Under the pieces are notes generated by a model, which saw only the letters and a list, made by a program, of their open reading frames with translations, had not been told where the DNA came from and ran no database searches. A DNA stretch of 5,714 bases from Syntrophomonadaceae bacterium (GTDB lineage: Bacteria; Bacillota; Syntrophomonadia; Syntrophomonadales; Syntrophomonadaceae): positions 1-5,714 of the forward strand of contig JAQUBU010000158.1 in assembly GCA_028686565.1 (NCBI GenBank), given 5' to 3'. The translations under genes and the position numbers were made by a program. Positions within the stretch are counted from its first letter, which is position 1. Every line of letters starts with the position of its first letter. Below are positions 1 through 5,714 of this stretch, piece by piece.

Positions 1-1
1 C

Positions 2-610
2 AAAGAGATTTATGAATCTCAGCTAGTTACCGGCACATGGGGAAATGTAAGTGTAGCGGTTCCTGATCAGTCTTTGCTGTTGATTACTCCCAGCGGGATG
101 GACTATAACAGCTTGAGCATTGAGGATATAGCCCTGGTTGATTGGGAGCAAAAGCTGGTGGAAGGTCGGTTTAAACCATCAGTAGAAACCCCCCTGCATC
201 TGGAAATTTATAAAAAACGTCCTGATATAAAAGCGATTGTTCATGTTCACAGTCTTTATGCCACTGCTTTTGCAGTAGCCCGCCAGAATATTCCCGTTAT
301 ATTGGAAGAAACGGCCCAGGTTATTGGTCATGAAATAAGAGTAACCTCATATGCGCCTTGTGGTTCCAAACAATTAGCAGAGACTGCCATGAAAGCATTG
401 GGAAAGGACCGGAAAGCCGTTCTCCTGGCCAATCATGGTCTGGTTGGCATGGGGGAAAACATTGCCGAAGCCCTCAAGGTCTGTTATATTGCCGAGAAAA
501 CTGCCCATATAGCGATATGTGCCCGGCCTTTAGGGCCTTTGCATTCATTACGGGCAGAAGATATTGCACATCTGCAACAGAGTTTTAAACAATATGGACA
601 AAAAAAGTAG
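2..610 (+). CDS. Class II aldolase/adducin family protein, 5'-truncated by window edge
   Basis: This is a zinc-dependent class II (FucA/AraD-like) sugar-phosphate aldolase. The frame is open from base 2, so the TTG at 74 is internal and the true start lies left of the window. 202 residues are visible against a usual length of roughly 210-220, so perhaps 10-20 are missing. Visible residues 11-17 give GTWGNVS and 28-32 give ITPSG, both phosphate/substrate-binding motifs of the family. The zinc ligands are the HVH pair (H81, H83) and H145 in NHGLVG. E62 sits where the catalytic Glu of FucA falls. The protein should be cytoplasmic. mtaD follows after 102 bp with no clear terminator between, so the two are probably co-transcribed. 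That context suggests cleavage of methylthioribulose-1-phosphate or 5-deoxyribulose-1-phosphate to DHAP plus an aldehyde. A fuculose- or ribulose-phosphate enzyme, or the MtnB dehydratase, cannot be excluded. The family is certain and the substrate is inferred. Confidence 0.93.
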   Translation, partial: KEIYESQLVTGTWGNVSVAVPDQSLLLITPSGMDYNSLSIEDIALVDWEQKLVEGRFKPSVETPLHLEIYKKRPDIKAIVHVHSLYATAFAVARQNIPVILEETAQVIGHEIRVTSYAPCGSKQLAETAMKALGKDRKAVLLANHGLVGMGENIAEALKVCYIAEKTAHIAICARPLGPLHSLRAEDIAHLQQSFKQYGQKK

Positions 611-712
611 CCACGTAAAGAGCCCTAAAGGCACGGCTAATTCCCTGCGGGTAATATTAAGGCTGCAGACCGCCAATATTTATGATAGCGAAAACGGTGA
701 GGAGGATAATAA

Positions 713-2005
713 GTGAGCATTCTCTTGGAAAATATCACGATCATTCCAATGAATGGAGAGAATTCATTAATTGAAAAAGGATACATAATTACCGAAGGTC
801 AGTTTATTAAAACAATTGGTGAAGGGACAGCTCCCCAGGGTAGCTATGAAAAGGTTATAGACGGAAGTGACCGGGTGGTGCTGCCCGGTTTCATCAATAC
901 CCACACCCATGCGGCTATGACCCTTCTGCGAGGCTATGCTGATGATCTGCCTTTAATGGAATGGCTGGAAAACAAAGTCTGGCCGCTGGAAGCCAAACTA
1001 ACCGCTGAAGATGTTTACTGGGGAACTATGCTGGCTATTGTGGAAATGATCAAATCCGGTACCACTACTTTTACCGATATGTATTTTTTTATGGATGAGG
1101 CAGCCCGGGCGGCAGAAATTTCGGGGATGCGGGCAGTATTATGCCGGGGTATGGTAGGGGTTGGTCCTGAGAATGAACTGGCGATGCTAGAGAGCCCGGC
1201 CCTTATAAAAAAATGGCATGGTGCTGCCGGGGGGCGAATTGCTTTTCGCCTGGGACCCCATGCACCATATACCTGTCCTCCTGATTATATGGCAAGGGTC
1301 TTGCAACTTGCTTCCGAATTAAGAGCAGGGATCATAATACATTTAGCTGAGACCAGGGTAGAATTCGATGACATGATGAAATTGTATGGCAAAACACCGG
1401 TTGCTCACCTGGAGGCTTTGGGAGTTTTTGAACATGAAGTACTGGCTGCCCATTGTGTACATGTTACTCCCGAAGATATAGATATACTAAAAAAACATAG
1501 TGTTGCAGTGGCCCACAACCCGGAAAGCAACATGAAACTGGCCAGCGGAATCGCGCCGGTGCCGGAAATGCTTAATGCCGGAATTCCAGTATCTTTAGGT
1601 ACTGATGGTGCTTCCAGCAACAATAACCTGGATATGCTGCAGGAAATGCGCAGTTGTGCTTTTCTGCATAAGGTTAATAGCATGAATCCTACAGTTATAC
1701 CCGCTTATCAGGCGATGGAAATGGCTACGGTCAACGGGGCAATCAGTTTAGGCTTAGGCGAAGAACTGGGGAGGCTGAAGCCCGGCATGAAAGCGGATAT
1801 GATAATAATGAGTCTGAAAGCAGCCCATATGATACCCCGCTATGATATCCTTGCCAACATCGTCTACTCGGCGCAGGCCAGCGATGTTGAGACGGTCATA
1901 ATTGATGGTCAGATTATAATGGAAGATCGACTAATTAAAGCTTTTGATGAAGCCGAGGTTTTAACCCGTTCCCAGCAAATTGCCGAACGGCTGGTAAAGG
2001 GTTGA
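713..2005 (+). CDS. mtaD: 5-methylthioadenosine/S-adenosylhomocysteine deaminase (amidohydrolase)
   Basis: This cytoplasmic metal-dependent amidohydrolase deaminates 5'-methylthioadenosine and S-adenosylhomocysteine to the inosine forms. The 430-residue length matches the family. The barrel motifs are in order: PGFINTHTH with metal ligands H64 and H66, the RGYADDLPLMEWL segment after it, E93 in the W-P-x-E motif expected to contact ribose, and H183 in GPHAPYTC. HLAET follows (H210 metal ligand, E213 catalytic acid), then H247 in AHCVH and D298 in LGTDGASSNNNLD. Assignments are by analogy with the Thermotoga maritima enzyme TM0936. The C-terminal GxLKPGMKADMIIM stretch is the usual return to the small beta domain. 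The start is GTG at 713, chosen because GGAGG at 701-705 lies 7 nt upstream and the N-terminus fits the family. The aldolase lies 102 bp upstream, suggesting a shared role in clearing SAM by-products. A guanine or other nucleoside deaminase is less likely, given the LRGYADDLPLMEWL signature. Confidence 0.93.
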   Translation: MSILLENITIIPMNGENSLIEKGYIITEGQFIKTIGEGTAPQGSYEKVIDGSDRVVLPGFINTHTHAAMTLLRGYADDLPLMEWLENKVWPLEAKLTAEDVYWGTMLAIVEMIKSGTTTFTDMYFFMDEAARAAEISGMRAVLCRGMVGVGPENELAMLESPALIKKWHGAAGGRIAFRLGPHAPYTCPPDYMARVLQLASELRAGIIIHLAETRVEFDDMMKLYGKTPVAHLEALGVFEHEVLAAHCVHVTPEDIDILKKHSVAVAHNPESNMKLASGIAPVPEMLNAGIPVSLGTDGASSNNNLDMLQEMRSCAFLHKVNSMNPTVIPAYQAMEMATVNGAISLGLGEELGRLKPGMKADMIIMSLKAAHMIPRYDILANIVYSAQASDVETVIIDGQIIMEDRLIKAFDEAEVLTRSQQIAERLVKG

Positions 2006-2049
2006 TAATAAATTAGGTCCGTATAATTATCAGAATCATATTTTCGTTC

Positions 2050-2084
2050 CTTGCTGCAAAATAAATTCAGCAGGTACGTTTTTT
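2050..2084 (+). terminator. Possible rho-independent terminator after mtaD
   Basis: Bases 2050-2056 (CTTGCTG) pair with 2068-2074 (CAGCAGG), giving seven pairs including one T-G wobble, around an 11-nt loop. A run of six T lies at 2079-2084, four bases beyond the stem. The position 45 bp after the mtaD stop is right for ending that unit. The stem is short, the loop large and the T-run slightly displaced, so efficiency is uncertain. Confidence 0.42.
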
Positions 2085-2280
2085 CGTTTACCAATGTATT
2101 ACCATATTTACACTCGCATAACCCATGTCCGGGCAAATTATCCATTTCTCTTTTTTCGTAACGCAAATTATGCTTACTTCATAGCTTGTGATGCCCCGAT
2201 ACCAACTCCTACCAGTATTTATTCAAAAAAATTATGTTATTATTAAAATATAATACAATCCTATTTTCAATGTTAGATAA

Positions 2281-2300
2281 ATTATTTGTATACAAATAAT
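2281..2300. promoter_or_regulatory. Perfect 20-bp palindrome, candidate operator
   Basis: ATTATTTGTA is followed directly by its exact reverse complement TACAAATAAT, making a two-fold symmetric site with no spacer. The core TTGTATACAA has the form of sites bound by dimeric helix-turn-helix repressors, notably some GntR-family proteins; that comparison is from general knowledge. It lies 27 bp after a TATAAT at 2249-2254 and about 370 bp before the NuoE-like gene. The regulator and target gene are unknown. AT-rich DNA produces short dyads by chance, but ten perfect pairs are notable. Confidence 0.4.
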
Positions 2301-2345
2301 GATATGGAACTTCTGCCATTGAATATTGAATTATTGCACTAGGGT

Positions 2346-2380
2346 ATCATAAATAGCGAGGACCTCGATTATGCTATGAT
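2346..2380 (+). other. Compact hairpin in the intergenic region
   Basis: The outer arms ATCAT...AATAGC at 2346-2357 and GCTATGAT at 2373-2380 can pair with a four-base bulge. In an alternative fold, CGAGG at 2357-2361 and CCTCG at 2363-2367 form a tight inner inverted repeat centred on one base. It is the most GC-rich structured part of the gap. There is no T-run after it, so it is not a plain terminator. It could be part of a structured leader, a protein site or chance. Confidence 0.28.
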
Positions 2381-2491
2381 CTTCGGGGATGATGAAGCTG
2401 TTTTTCATCTAAATCGCGGCTGATTCAATTATACACTAACAATTATTGATAATTATAATAAATTGTAATTATAGGGTGCGGTCTTAGCAGG

Positions 2492-2521
2492 TTGACACTG
2501 TATCTATATAGAATAGTTAAT
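2492..2521 (+). promoter_or_regulatory. Weak sigma-70-type promoter candidate for the formate dehydrogenase operon
   Basis: A perfect TTGACA lies at 2492-2497. The best -10 at acceptable spacing is GTTAAT at 2516-2521 (18-bp spacer, four of six matches, missing the important second-position A). Transcription would begin near 2528, leaving a leader of about 140 nt before the NuoE-like gene. The consensus -35 is the main support and the -10 is poor. Confidence 0.27.
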
Positions 2522-2671
2522 AGGTTAGGTTCCTTGCACGATTTATATACTTACCAGCAAATATATCATAAGCGATTCTTAAAGATTGAAAGCGAGGTGA
2601 GCTTATAGAGATTACTGTGTTCAGAGTATTGTGCGGAAATAATTTATTAATTCCAACAGGGAGGTGTAGTA

Positions 2672-3118
2672 ATGGCCAACTATAAAGACATTATTTATGG
2701 TTTGAAAGACAAGCGAGGCGGAATAATCGAAGCATTTCATGCCTTGCAGAGAGAGTACAACTATATACCGGAAGAAGCACTGGAAGAGGCTGCCAGGGCA
2801 TTTGGGGTTTCCCAGGCGCAGGCCTATGGAGTAGCAACTTTTTATTCTTATCTTTCCGTGAAGAAAAGAGGTAAGTATATTATCCGCATGTGTGAAAGTG
2901 CTCCTTGCCATGTGGCTGGTGCCGATGAGGTTATTAAGGCTATCGAAAGTTATCTGGGCATCAAGATAGGTGAAACAACTGCTGATGGCAAATTTACCCT
3001 GGAACTGACCGAGTGTGTTGGACAATGTCAGGCAACTCCGGTAATAACTGTTAACAGTGAACCAGTGTTTAATGTATCAGCAGCCCAGGTACCGGAAATA
3101 CTGAGTGCCTATAAATAG
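2672..3118 (+). CDS. nuoE: NuoE-like [2Fe-2S] subunit of NAD-linked formate dehydrogenase
   Basis: This 148-residue protein belongs to the 24-kDa/NuoE thioredoxin-like ferredoxin family. It carries an N-terminal helical part (about 1-60) with the family pattern GVSQAQAYGVATFYS at 45-59, then the thioredoxin-like domain. The [2Fe-2S] ligands are C74 and C79 (C-x4-C) and C115 and C119 (C-x3-C), the standard spacing. It has no signal peptide or membrane segment and should act in a cytoplasmic complex. The ATG at 2672 is preceded by GGGAGGTG at 2659-2666 with a 5-nt spacer. It is the first gene of a set with the NuoF-like and formate dehydrogenase genes, so its job here is to form a diaphorase module with NuoF rather than to serve complex I. 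The same family occurs in trimeric [FeFe]-hydrogenases (HydC type), but the third gene here is a formate dehydrogenase. A 102-bp AT-rich spacer follows, without a terminator. Confidence 0.94.
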   Translation: MANYKDIIYGLKDKRGGIIEAFHALQREYNYIPEEALEEAARAFGVSQAQAYGVATFYSYLSVKKRGKYIIRMCESAPCHVAGADEVIKAIESYLGIKIGETTADGKFTLELTECVGQCQATPVITVNSEPVFNVSAAQVPEILSAYK

Positions 3119-3203
3119 GCAAGCGGAAAACCACAAATTACCAGAAATACAAAAATATAAATAGAGATATATAGAGAGATAACAAGATTGGGACAACCTT
3201 ATA

Positions 3204-3210
3204 GAAAGGG
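3204..3210 (+). promoter_or_regulatory. Ribosome binding site favouring the ATG at 3221 for the NuoF-like gene
   Basis: The AAAGGGA at 3204-3210 ends 10 nt before the ATG at 3221. The in-frame TTG at 3188 has only an AGAGAGAT-like sequence upstream and would add eleven residues not expected in the family. The spacing is slightly long, so the choice is likely but not certain. Confidence 0.5.
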
Positions 3211-3220
3211 ATGGTATGTA

Positions 3221-4447
3221 ATGGCCGAAGAAATGCGTCTATTGCTGGAGCATGCCGACAAGATCGATCCCCGCATAGCGGAGGATTATATAAAAGTTGG
3301 CGGCTACAAGGGTCTGGAAAAGGCTCGCCAGATGGACAGAAAAAATCTGATCCAGGAAGTAAAAAGCTCCGGCCTCAGAGGACGGGGTGGAGCCGGATTT
3401 AATGCCGGAATGAAGTGGAGTTTTGTTCCCCCGGCAGAGGTGAAATATGTAGTTTGCAACCTTGATGAAGGAGAACCCGGTACTTACAAGGACCGGATAA
3501 TATGCGAAAAGAATGCTCAGGCTTTATTGGAAGGGATGGCCATATGCGGAACTGCCATTGAATCCAAACAGGGATACATCTATTGCCGGGGAGAATATCC
3601 CTTTGTAGTAGAGTTGCTCAATAAAGCCATACAAAGTGCCAAAGCATCTGGCGCTTTAGGAGATTTTGATATTGAAGTGCGGATGGGAGCCGGAGCTTAT
3701 GTATGCGGCGAAGAAACCGCGCTGATTGAATCCATCGAAGGCCATCGGGGAGAACCCCGTTTTAAACCCCCATTCCCGGGTGTAGCCGGATTATGGGGAG
3801 TACCCACCGTGGTCAACAATGTGGAAACCTTTGCAGCTTTGCCCTACATCATGACCAAAGGAGCCGAGTGGTACGCCAGCATAGGTGCACCAAAATATCC
3901 CGGAACCAAGGTATTGACATTGACCGGAGATGTAAACAACCCTACCTATTTTGAAGTGCCCACCAATTATAACTTAAGAGATGTTATCTACAAACTGGGC
4001 GGAGGCATCAAAAACGGCAAGAAATTTAAAGCTGTCCAGGTAGGCGGCACATCAGGTGCCTTCATTCCTGAGCAGAATCTGGATACATCCATTGACTTTG
4101 ATTCCATGGGTGCGATTGGTGCTGCGCTTGGTTCCGGAGCCGTTCTGGTACTCGATGAGACCCGCGACATCGTAGATATCGTAACCCGGATTTCCAAATT
4201 CTTTGAACATGAATCGTGTGGTAAATGCAATCCCTGTAGAGAGGGAACCTTCCGCTGCCGTGAAATTATGGAAAAAATCAATTCCGGCCGCGCTACGGAA
4301 GCCGATCTGAATAATATACTGCTGCTGGCCAAGGTTATGAAGAGGGCCGCCCTCTGTGGTTTAGGTCAGGCAGCACCTGTACCCATAACCTCAACTATTC
4401 AGCACTTTGGACACGAATACAGAAGAAAACTTCTGCAATACGCGTAA
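3221..4447 (+). CDS. nuoF: NuoF-like NADH/FMN-binding [4Fe-4S] subunit of NAD-linked formate dehydrogenase
   Basis: This 408-residue flavoprotein of the 51-kDa/NuoF family exchanges electrons between NAD(H) and the iron-sulfur chain through FMN. Visible motifs in order are GLRGRGGAGF at 51-60 (glycine-rich, NADH side), NLDEGEPGTYKD at 80-91, GAGAYVCGEETAL at 156-168 with the following GEPRFKPPFP (FMN site), and VPTVVNNVET. The C-terminal [4Fe-4S] ligands are C333, C336 and C339 (SCGKCNPC), plus C379 in LCGLGQ. Length and domain content match plain NuoF. It lacks the N-terminal thioredoxin-like domain and C-terminal 2x[4Fe-4S] ferredoxin tail of HydB/HndC-type subunits. The start is taken as ATG 3221; TTG 3188 would give 419 residues. 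The gene ends 12 bp before fdhA and is clearly in the same operon. Together with the NuoE-like protein it should form the NAD(H)-reactive arm of the cytoplasmic formate dehydrogenase. Confidence 0.94.
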   Translation: MAEEMRLLLEHADKIDPRIAEDYIKVGGYKGLEKARQMDRKNLIQEVKSSGLRGRGGAGFNAGMKWSFVPPAEVKYVVCNLDEGEPGTYKDRIICEKNAQALLEGMAICGTAIESKQGYIYCRGEYPFVVELLNKAIQSAKASGALGDFDIEVRMGAGAYVCGEETALIESIEGHRGEPRFKPPFPGVAGLWGVPTVVNNVETFAALPYIMTKGAEWYASIGAPKYPGTKVLTLTGDVNNPTYFEVPTNYNLRDVIYKLGGGIKNGKKFKAVQVGGTSGAFIPEQNLDTSIDFDSMGAIGAALGSGAVLVLDETRDIVDIVTRISKFFEHESCGKCNPCREGTFRCREIMEKINSGRATEADLNNILLLAKVMKRAALCGLGQAAPVPITSTIQHFGHEYRRKLLQYA

Positions 4448-4459
4448 GGGGGGATAAGG

Positions 4460-5714
4460 ATGATAAATTTAACGATAGATGGTAAAGAAATACAGGTACC
4501 GAAAGGTACAATGCTGCTTGATGCATGCCGTCAAGCCGGAGCAGACATCCCCACCCTGTGCTATGATCCTGACCTCAGATTGGCAGGCTCATGCCGGATG
4601 TGTGTGGTAGAAGCCAAGGGCAGACCTACTCTGGTTGCCAGTTGTGTAATGCCTGCGGAAAACAATATGGTAATAGAAACCGAAAGCCCGGATGTAGTGG
4701 AAGCCCGTACAGTGGTTCTGGAGCTGTTGGCAGCCCGGCACAAATTTGAGTGCCCAACCTGTGAAAGTGACGGCTCCTGTAAATTGCAGGACTATATGTA
4801 CCGCTATGGCGTAAAAGAGTCCCGCTTTGATGGCGAGGGACCCCATTTCCATACCGAAGACCCCAATCCTTTTATAATAAGGGATTATGACAAGTGCATC
4901 ATGTGCACCCGCTGCGTTCGGGTCTGTGATGAGATAACCGGAGCCCAGGCGATTAACATCGAAGACAGAGGACATCATGCAAAAATCGCCACTCCTTTTG
5001 ACGGCAAACTGGCTGATTCCACCTGCGTATTCTGCGGGCAGTGTGTAATGGTCTGTCCCGTAGGAGCACTAACCAGCCGGGTAGCAGCCGGCAAAGGCAA
5101 GCCCGCTCAAAACGAGAAGGTTTTGACCACCTGTACCTATTGCGGAACCGGCTGTACCCTGGAATTGAATGTCAAGGATGACAAAATTGTAGGAGTTACC
5201 TCCAATCGCGATGCTGAATGGAGTCCGGTAAACAAAGGTGCGCTCTGTGTTAAAGGCCGTTTTGGCTGGGATTTTGTCACCTCCCCGGAGCGGCTGACCA
5301 CACCCTTAATCAGGGAAAACGGGGAATTACGCCCGGCATCCTGGGATGAAGCCCTGGATTTTGCCGCTAATAAAATTAAAGCTATTAAAGAACAAAATGG
5401 TCCGGACAGCCTGGCTATGTTCTCTTCGGCTCGTGCTACCAATGAGGAGAACTACCTGGCCCAGAAACTGATGAGGGCAGCTATCGGAAGCAATAATGTC
5501 GACCATTGCGCCCGCCTCTGACACAGCGTTACTGTCGCCGGTCTGGGGGCAGCATTTGGCAGTGGAGCAATGACCAATTCCATCAACGAATTGCAAGATG
5601 ATGCTACTGCTATTTTCTTAATTGGAACCAACACCACCGAGAACCACCCGGTCATAGGCTACAAAATCAGGAAAAACGTGCGCGAGAACGGGGCCAAACT
5701 GATAGTGGCCGACC
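4460..5714 (+). CDS. fdhA: Selenocysteine formate dehydrogenase catalytic subunit with NuoG-like head, 3'-truncated by window edge
   Basis: This is the catalytic subunit (also named fdhF) interconverting formate and CO2; 418 residues are visible of perhaps about 900. The head resembles NuoG/HydA. It has a [2Fe-2S] domain (C34, C45, C48, C62), a His-Cys [4Fe-4S] site (H94, C98, C101, C107) and a two-cluster ferredoxin domain (C146, C149, C152, C156; C189, C192, C195, C199). The Mo/W-bis-MGD domain follows with its [4Fe-4S] ligands C225, C228, C232 and C263, and K265 of VKGRFGWDF, matching the Lys near the pterin in E. coli FdhF. Codon 354 is TGA at 5519-5521, read as selenocysteine; H355 and VAGL follow as in FdhF. 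The frame then stays open to the edge. The start ATG has AAGGGGGG at 4446-4453, 6 nt upstream. The neighbours mark a trimeric NAD-linked enzyme. No twin-arginine signal is seen, so it should be cytoplasmic. Whether the metal is Mo or W cannot be told. Confidence 0.95.
5519..5552 (+). promoter_or_regulatory. Selenocysteine UGA codon and bacterial SECIS hairpin inside fdhA
   Basis: The in-frame TGA at 5519-5521 is followed by a hairpin. CTGTCGCC at 5532-5539 pairs with GGGGGCAG at 5545-5552 (seven pairs including one T-G, with one internal G-G mismatch) around the loop GGTCT at 5540-5544. The loop starts 18 nt after the TGA, the same spacing and loop sequence I recall for E. coli fdhF. In known bacterial systems SelB binds this loop and delivers selenocysteyl-tRNA to the UGA. 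An annotation that treats the TGA as a stop would wrongly end the gene at 353 residues. Confidence 0.9.

Larger units (their letters stand above)
2006..2671. other. Long AT-rich intergenic region between mtaD and the formate dehydrogenase operon
   Basis: This stretch of 666 bp holds no convincing gene. A minus-strand frame near 2010-2166 has no recognisable motif, and part of it lies over the end of mtaD. The region is much richer in A and T than its flanks. It contains a terminator candidate (2050-2084), a perfect palindrome (2281-2300), a compact hairpin (2346-2380), AT-rich dyads around 2439-2472 and a weak sigma-70-type promoter (2492-2521). A TATAAT at 2249-2254 lacks a usable -35. I saw no recognisable riboswitch core, including that of the molybdenum-cofactor (Moco) RNA. 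The layout fits the end of one transcription unit followed by the control region and leader of the next. Confidence 0.6.

Noticed and set aside
619..640. AGCC/GGCT inverted repeat and the nearby CCCTGCGGG between aldolase and mtaD as a terminator
   Set aside because: The stems are only three to four pairs and no T-run follows, so transcription probably continues into mtaD.
1909..2166. Minus-strand frame of 85 codons beginning with a TTG in the mtaD downstream gap
   Set aside because: It runs into the 3' end of mtaD, has no ribosome binding site for the TTG, and its sequence (including a CECKYGN stretch) matches no family I recognise. The non-overlapping part near 2010-2166 could be a gene relic, but nothing supports that.
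2523..2539. Sigma-54-like GG...TTGCAC element
   Set aside because: The GG at 2523-2524 and GC at 2536-2537 are separated by 11 bases instead of the required 10, and the -24 half lacks the GGCAC consensus.
2593..2646. GAGGTGA ribosome-binding-like sequence with a possible short leader peptide
   Set aside because: The nearest usable start, GTG at 2617, is about 17 nt away, too far for the site, and the frame runs past the NuoE start without meaningful composition.
2621..3025. Minus-strand frame of 134 codons opposite the NuoE-like gene
   Set aside because: It is antisense to a clear NuoE-family protein with all four cysteine ligands and has no motif of its own.
3161..3180. Two imperfect 10-bp direct repeats (ATAGAGATAT, ATAGAGAGAT) before the NuoF-like gene
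   Set aside because: Too short and simple to be more than low-complexity AG/AT spacer sequence.
5519..5521. TGA as a genuine stop, making fdhA a truncated pseudogene
   Set aside because: The frame continues with conserved residues, the TGA occupies the known selenocysteine position, and a SECIS hairpin follows at the correct distance.
5137..5655. Minus-strand open frames opposite the end of the visible fdhA
   Set aside because: They lie over a well-supported gene with conserved iron-sulfur and Sec motifs, show no recognisable family, and arise from the codon pattern of the + strand.

Overview
The window reads as chromosomal DNA of an anaerobic Clostridia-class Firmicute. It has strong GGAGG-type ribosome binding sites, one GTG start, AT-rich spacers and a selenocysteine-containing formate dehydrogenase joined to NuoE/NuoF-type subunits. 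From memory this combination fits syntrophic fatty-acid oxidisers of the Syntrophomonas type, but no search was run and the genus is an inference. All genes that could be supported lie on the + strand.

Left part (2-2005): a class II aldolase, cut by the left edge, is followed after about 100 bp by an MTA/SAH deaminase (mtaD). Both could act on 5'-methylthioadenosine, the by-product of S-adenosylmethionine use. The deaminase would turn it into methylthioinosine, and the aldolase may split the sugar phosphate formed later. This would be an oxygen-independent methionine-salvage or purine-salvage module. The step-by-step pathway is inferred from the pairing, since the connecting phosphorylase and isomerase are not in the window.

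Middle (2006-2671): 666 bp without a convincing gene, and very AT-rich. It holds a possible terminator just after mtaD, a perfect 20-bp palindrome at 2281-2300, a GC-richer hairpin near 2346-2380, AT-rich dyads and a weak promoter candidate at 2492-2521. This region probably separates the two transcription units and carries the control of the second.

Right part (2672-5714): a three-gene operon for an NAD(H)-linked formate dehydrogenase. It encodes a NuoE-like [2Fe-2S] subunit, a NuoF-like FMN/NADH-binding subunit, and a large catalytic subunit with a NuoG-like iron-sulfur head followed by the Mo/W-bis-MGD formate dehydrogenase domain. The third gene is interrupted at 5519-5521 by an in-frame TGA. 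This is a selenocysteine codon, not a stop: the protein continues in frame with the expected His and VAGL motif, and a bacterial SECIS hairpin with a GGTCT loop lies 18 nt after the TGA. The gene runs off the right edge. Electrons would pass between formate at the Mo/W-Sec site, the iron-sulfur chain, and FMN/NAD(H). In a syntroph this would let NADH be reoxidised by reducing CO2 to formate.

I see no mobile element, CRISPR array, tRNA or rRNA, and no clear sign of a wholly new system. The most useful points are the selenocysteine recoding, the lean NuoF that argues against electron bifurcation, the aldolase-deaminase pairing, and the unexplained palindrome in the long gap.
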